DNA from: a virus
Strand: one strand, 5' to 3'
Virus record (IMG/VR): IMGVR_UViG_3300022928_000025
Span: 1 to 61,823 of that record
DNA: 61,823 nt
Shown in pieces: positions 58,211 to 61,823 of the stretch. The notes below the pieces were generated by a model, which saw only the letters and a list, made by a program, of their open reading frames with translations, was not told the origin of the DNA and searched no databases. The translations under genes were made by a program, and so were the position numbers. Positions within the stretch are counted from its first letter, which is position 1. Each line of letters starts with the position of its first letter.

Positions 58211-58444
58211 TTTCGACAGCTGTCGAAACAATTAATCGTTATAGTTTCGACATTATGGCGTTTCGACAAATTTTCGACAAGGGAAAAATAAATGTATATA
58301 AATCATGGGTTTGAAATTTGGCGGAGAGAGAGGGATTTAACTCTTTAACTTATTGATATATCGAGTTTTACCTCTATATATCTCTATTATTCTTGTGAGA
58401 CTTTTCTATTTAGTACTATTTGCTTTTTCGACAAAGTTGCGACA
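58211..58444. repeat. TTTCGACA integrase-arm-type repeats
   Basis: Copies at 58211-58228 (two, inverted, forming the palindrome), 58245-58252, 58261-58268, 58272-58279, 58426-58433, and TTGCGACA at 58437-58444. They flank the tRNA-like segment on both sides. Confidence 0.75.
58319..58338 (-). other. Probable attP core: 3' end of tRNA-Ser
   Basis: Minus strand reads AAATCCCTCTCTCTCCGCCA. This equals the last 20 bases of many gammaproteobacterial tRNA-Ser genes except at the start (GAAT usually). Phage integration at this point would restore the tRNA gene end. Confidence 0.65.
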
Positions 58445-58489
58445 CGGAGAGAGCGACTCTCGAATCGTTACCCTCTCCTATTCGCTCCG

Positions 58490-58588
58490 TCACTTGGCCT
58501 TTGACGCGTAACCCTTGGCGGCTTTACCTTTCGGCATTTTGTCTTTTTTGGGTGGCTGATTCAACGTGCATTTTTTACCTTTGTGCAT
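58490..58588 (-). CDS. Tiny lysine-rich protein
   Basis: 32 residues from the ATG with AGGAG 7 nt upstream (an upstream ATG at 58594 overlaps the previous stop). MHKGKKCTLNQPPKKDKM then PKGKAAKGYASKAK. Very basic, no fold predicted; such peptides bind DNA or are packaged in the head in other phages. Last gene of the late operon before attP. Confidence 0.6.
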   Translation of the reverse strand: MHKGKKCTLNQPPKKDKMPKGKAAKGYASKAK

Positions 58589-58590
58589 GG

Positions 58591-58794
58591 TCATACTCCT
58601 TTGGGTCTAGAGGTCTTTATCGCTTGCCTAGTGGCAAGCACACTGGTCATTTTGTCGCCGAGAGAAATGCCTTGGCTGGCTAGTTCGGCAAATGCTTCGA
58701 AGATAGCTTCTTGCGCAGCGCCTTCGCTTTCCAGTTTTTCATAAGCGTTCTTACGGGACTCGATCGGGTCTTTCGTTAGGTTTCTATGCGACAT
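58591..58794 (-). CDS. Hypothetical small helical protein
   Basis: 67 residues. NLTKDPIESRKNAYEKLESE and AAQEAIFEAFAELASQGISL are helices, then a basic end. Overlaps 58784 upstream by 11 nt; co-transcribed with fibre genes. Function unknown. Confidence 0.5.
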   Translation of the reverse strand: MSHRNLTKDPIESRKNAYEKLESEGAAQEAIFEAFAELASQGISLGDKMTSVLATRQAIKTSRPKGV

Positions 58795-59170
58795 TTATAA
58801 TTAGCCTTTTTGAGACATACATAGGATGTCTAAGCTCAAAGAAATAGTCCCCCCCTACATCAGCGCTGAACGAGAGCTCTCCATCATCTTCAGGTGTTAC
58901 TACTGCGTCGGGCCATCTCACCTTTGTTCCAGTGGGAATATTAGTAACACTTATTGTGCTGCCTAACGTGGCAGGAGAAACGTTAAGTTCTGGGAACTCG
59001 GTCTTATCTACTATCGCACCGCCGCTTATGTACTGTGTATCGTAATTTGCGAATACATCAGTGGCCATATACAACTGACCTTGGTCAATGTTCATTTCAA
59101 TTTCTTCTTCTGAACAAGAGATGGCTTTGACAAGAGTACCGTCGGTTTCATAGACAGCATAAATATTCAT
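58784..59170 (-). CDS. Fibre-associated protein (complete copy)
   Basis: 128 residues. NIYAVYETDGTLVKAISCSE at the start, an N-terminal beta domain and a C-terminal Ig-like domain (VSPATLGSTISVTNIPTGTK, VGGDYFFELRHPMYVSKRLI). Start overlaps the fibre stop (ATGA). Small proteins with this start and a C-terminal Ig fold are often tail-fibre assembly or tip proteins. The window's first 101 bases repeat its 5' end. Confidence 0.6.
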   Translation of the reverse strand: MNIYAVYETDGTLVKAISCSEEEIEMNIDQGQLYMATDVFANYDTQYISGGAIVDKTEFPELNVSPATLGSTISVTNIPTGTKVRWPDAVVTPEDDGELSFSADVGGDYFFELRHPMYVSKRLIINVA

Positions 59171-61823
59171 CGTTTAACCCCCAACAAAGAAATAAACCAG
59201 TTACCACCAATAGCGCCCGAACCCGTACTGCTGCCGTAAATACGGTAAGTAGTATTCCCAGTAGACGGTGTATGAACAAAGCCCGCACTCATACAGTCAG
59301 AGAAACCTTGAATGCTAGACTGTCCAACTATACCTTCTGCCGAACCTGCAGCTATTCTAAGTCCACGAGTAACTTCGTTAGTACCAGTTGATGTAGCAAT
59401 AATGTTTAGCTGACCAAAAAATTGCACTTGAGATGGTAGGAGTGACGCGGTAGAACCCCAGTTAATTGTGATAGATCCGATTTGGGTCCATCCCGATCCT
59501 ATAGAAACACCGCTTCCAGCTGATATAGCGCGAGGGACAGTGATATTTTCGCCGGCGACATTTAAAGTTTGTATTTGAGCACTGCCAATCTTTGCAGTGG
59601 TTATTTGAGCATCACCAATCTTAGCGCTGGTTATTTGAGCCTCACCAATCTTAGCGGTCGTTATAGTTGCGTTGGCTATCTTGGCCCCCGTCACGGCCAG
59701 GTTATCAATTTTTCCTGTAGTCACAGCTAAGTCGGCAATCTTTGCGACGTCTACTGCTAGATCTCCAATTTTGGCAGTAGTAATAGTACCGTTCTGTATG
59801 AATGCGTCTTTTATATAAACCCCAGTGAGAACAGTTTCTCCGCCAATCGTTGTTGGGCTCGTCCTTATAATAAAAGGAATATCGAAATTTTGAGTCGTAG
59901 AACCGATAGCAAACTCATCGGCTCTTACATAAAACTTAGAAGAAGTGCTGTTATTAACGAGCCCAAACCCCGCAACCATGCCATTTGAATCAATTCTTAC
60001 TGAGTACTCGCCCTCAAGCCCATCTATAGACGTGGAGTTCTGGCTTACTGTAGCCGACAACCCATTCACGTTTGTAGTGACTTGGTTCACTGATGAAGCG
60101 AGCGTGCTTACCTGACCCGTGACTGAGTTGACACTCGACTCGACAGTGTTTATCTGTTGAACGAGCCCTGAAGTACTGCTGCCGATAGTAATCTCGATAG
60201 CATTTATATCTTGGGCATTGGCAGATATTGTGCCCGCTTGCGAAGTCACAGTCGTTGTCAGGTTAGATAAACCAGTCGCCGTAGCAGTCAATCCTGTAGC
60301 CGGATCGTTAACACTAGACTCGAGGGTGTTAAGCCGAGAACCGTGGGAAGTAATTACCCCGTTTTGTGTTGACACAGTAGTGCTGAGGCTCGATAACCCT
60401 CCAGCTGTCGCATTCACACCGGTAGTTGGATCATTGACCGTTGTCTCAAGGCTGGTGATATCTAAGGCGTTGGTAGAGATATTGTCGCCTTGTTGAGTAA
60501 CCGTATTTGACAACGTAGAAAGAGCGCCAGCCGTAGCAGACAAACCGGTTGTCGGATGGTTAACAGTTGTCTCGAGGCTGGTGATATCGGTAGCATTGGT
60601 AGAGATGTTGTCACCCTGCTGAGTAACGGTCGTAGACAAGTTTGACAGCGCGCTAGCTGTCGCATCAACTCCGGTTGTCGGGTGGTTTACAGTTGTTTCA
60701 AGATTCGTAATGTCAGAAGCGTTAGTTGTAATACTATTGCCCTGCTGCGTCACTGTTGTTTGCAGACCAGACAAAGCACTAGCTGTCGCATCAACTCCGG
60801 TTGTCGGGTTGTTAACAGTTGTCTCAAGAGCAGTAATGTCAGAGGCATTAGTTGTAATACTATTGCCCTGCTGCGTCACTGTTGTTTCTAGACCAGACAA
60901 AGCGGTGGCTGTCGCATCAACTCCGGTTGTCGGATGATTGACCGTTGTTTCGAGAGCAGTAATATCAGAAGCGTTTGTGGCGGTAGTTTGTTGTAGAGTG
61001 GTTATATTTGAACTGTTCGAACCCACAGTCGTATTCAGATTAGTTATTAGTGAAGTTTGCGTCGCAGTCACTGTCTCTAACGACGCAATATCATTTTCGT
61101 TTGCCGCAATGCTCAACTGAGCTGCCGTTATAGCTCCCTGTGCAGTAGCTAAATTGGACTGAGTTATAGCTAAATTTGATTCAGCCGTAGCTAAATTGGT
61201 TTCAACCGTAGATACAGCAAGCTCAATATCAGCAATGCTAAGCTCCTGCGCATCTATTAGATCTATTTTGTCAATCAAACCCTGATAAAACGCATCCTCA
61301 GTTATCGAACCCGTAAGCAACTCAAGAATAAATTCGACATCGATAGCCGTTTCAGCAAACGTGCCAGCATTTGAGTTCCAAGGCCCCTTCTGGTTACGAG
61401 TATTTACATGCCGCGCCCAATAGTAGTTCGCTTGCCCACCGCCAACTTGGTCGGTAAACATCATGCCGTGCGAAACACCTACTAAGACTGCATCCGCCAG
61501 CTGGTCAACAGTATGCCGCCAAACTTCTGTGTAAGCATGGGGAAAATAAGTAGGTTGGTCCCACTCCAAAATAACAACACTGTAAGCGCCGGTCGCTTCA
61601 AACCCCGTAGGCGCCGGTGGCAAACTTGTCTCGTTAACGTCTGTACCAATTGGCAGCAGACTAGACTGAGACTGCCCAAGAATGAACGGTTTGCCCTCGA
61701 CAGCTAACCCGCTGTCAATTAACTCACGCGCAGTGATTGCTCTGTCCCTTGAGTCGCCTCGGCGCCCCAAACGAATTTCGAGAGCCTCTGCGACAGACTC
61801 TAAGTACCGCCTCATCGCGGGCG
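59167..61823 (-). CDS. Tail fibre / receptor-binding protein, lambda J-like (allele B, 5' end beyond window)
   Basis: At least 885 residues; about 22 N-terminal residues lie outside. The first 190 and the last 120 residues follow allele A closely (for example YTEVWRHTVDQLADA, and SGAIGGNWFISLLGVKR). The middle is unrelated: instead of NYYT repeats it has about six 42-residue units (SALSGLQTTVTQQGNSITTN and SDITNLETTVNHPTTGVDAT), a coiled coil with strong SDIT...LETTVNxPTTG phase. The same J-like domain (EGEYSVRIDSNGMVAGFGL) and ten-residue AKIGDAQIT ladder follow. Same locus as 98-2899, swapped shaft. Confidence 0.8.
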   Translation of the reverse strand, partial: PAMRRYLESVAEALEIRLGRRGDSRDRAITARELIDSGLAVEGKPFILGQSQSSLLPIGTDVNETSLPPAPTGFEATGAYSVVILEWDQPTYFPHAYTEVWRHTVDQLADAVLVGVSHGMMFTDQVGGGQANYYWARHVNTRNQKGPWNSNAGTFAETAIDVEFILELLTGSITEDAFYQGLIDKIDLIDAQELSIADIELAVSTVETNLATAESNLAITQSNLATAQGAITAAQLSIAANENDIASLETVTATQTSLITNLNTTVGSNSSNITTLQQTTATNASDITALETTVNHPTTGVDATATALSGLETTVTQQGNSITTNASDITALETTVNNPTTGVDATASALSGLQTTVTQQGNSITTNASDITNLETTVNHPTTGVDATASALSNLSTTVTQQGDNISTNATDITSLETTVNHPTTGLSATAGALSTLSNTVTQQGDNISTNALDITSLETTVNDPTTGVNATAGGLSSLSTTVSTQNGVITSHGSRLNTLESSVNDPATGLTATATGLSNLTTTVTSQAGTISANAQDINAIEITIGSSTSGLVQQINTVESSVNSVTGQVSTLASSVNQVTTNVNGLSATVSQNSTSIDGLEGEYSVRIDSNGMVAGFGLVNNSTSSKFYVRADEFAIGSTTQNFDIPFIIRTSPTTIGGETVLTGVYIKDAFIQNGTITTAKIGDLAVDVAKIADLAVTTGKIDNLAVTGAKIANATITTAKIGEAQITSAKIGDAQITTAKIGSAQIQTLNVAGENITVPRAISAGSGVSIGSGWTQIGSITINWGSTASLLPSQVQFFGQLNIIATSTGTNEVTRGLRIAAGSAEGIVGQSSIQGFSDCMSAGFVHTPSTGNTTYRIYGSSTGSGAIGGNWFISLLGVKR
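60300..60960 (-). repeat. Tandem 126-nt repeats encoding the alternative fibre shaft
   Basis: The marker CGCATCAACTCCGGTTGTCG appears at 60661, 60787 and 60913, exactly 126 nt (42 residues) apart, and more diverged copies extend to about 60300. Period and sequence differ from the 108-nt repeats of allele A. Confidence 0.85.

Larger units (their letters stand above)
58191..58489. other. attP region: integrase arm sites and tRNA-Ser-like core
   Basis: No gene between the integrase start and the Lys-rich small gene. A perfect 18-bp palindrome TTTCGACAGCTGTCGAAA at 58211-58228 starts it; the octamer TTTCGACA recurs at 58245, 58261, 58272 and 58426, with a variant TTGCGACA at 58437. Between them, TGGCGGAGAGAGAGGGATTT (58319-58338) is, in reverse complement, the 3' end of tRNA-Ser genes (T-arm CCCT, acceptor TCTCTCC, GCCA). 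This fits arm sites flanking a core. Confidence 0.75.

Noticed and set aside
58319-58338. tRNA-Ser gene
   Set aside because: Only the 3' end is present; no anticodon or D arm can be folded nearby, so it is an attachment core rather than a gene.

Overview
This window is a nearly complete genome of a temperate, short-tailed (podovirus-like) dsDNA bacteriophage, most likely marine and infecting a non-cyanobacterial proteobacterium. The short tail is inferred from a P22-type portal, an N4-gp56/DUF4043-like coat protein, large ejection proteins and the absence of any tape-measure, sheath or tube genes. The temperate lifestyle is shown by a tyrosine integrase with all catalytic residues, an excisionase-like HTH protein, an XRE-type repressor with its own operator pair, and an attP-like region whose putative core matches the 3' end of a tRNA-Ser gene. 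There is no phage RNA polymerase, photosystem or tRNA gene. The window ends are two divergent alleles of the same tail-fibre locus (1-2841 and 59070-61823), so the molecule is best read as a circle of about 59.07 kb whose fibre gene varies in the sampled population.

Layout. From about 35.8 kb leftward to 1, and on across the circle join to about 58.5 kb, runs the late operon on the minus strand: HNH endonuclease, small and large terminase, portal, scaffold, coat protein, head-tail adaptors, three ejection proteins (one of 2022 residues with a metallopeptidase motif and an FtsK-gamma-like domain), a lysis group (two tiny membrane proteins, a 3-TM holin, a GH24 lysozyme), then fibre and decoration genes. 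Between the fibre genes lie a heme oxygenase and a ferredoxin-dependent bilin reductase with overlapping reading frames (5566-6739), an auxiliary metabolic cassette for making a bilin pigment from heme. From 36.1 kb rightward runs the early region: small membrane proteins, an iteron-like array (36996-37342) that may be the replication origin, about 25 tiny overlapping genes, a C5 cytosine methyltransferase, then a replication module (family A DNA polymerase with Leu at the Pol I-762 position, CsrA-like protein, primase-helicase, Cas4-like nuclease, SNF2-type helicase, VRR-NUC-like nuclease). It ends with the repressor and xis, which meets the leftward int gene tail to tail.

Regulation. The most striking non-coding signal is a family of 17-bp palindromes, TATTAG-YNNNR-CTAATA. 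There are six exact sites and one with a single mismatch, and each lies in or beside a predicted sigma70-type promoter of a late, early or lysogeny gene. In five of them the -10 box TAATAT is formed by the right half of the palindrome with exactly 17 bp to a TTGNNN -35 box. This suggests a genome-wide operator set through which one regulator could hold replication, packaging, capsid and tail genes off together. A different palindrome, GCAGTAA-GGA-TTACTGC, is repeated twice just ahead of the repressor and probably serves its autoregulation.
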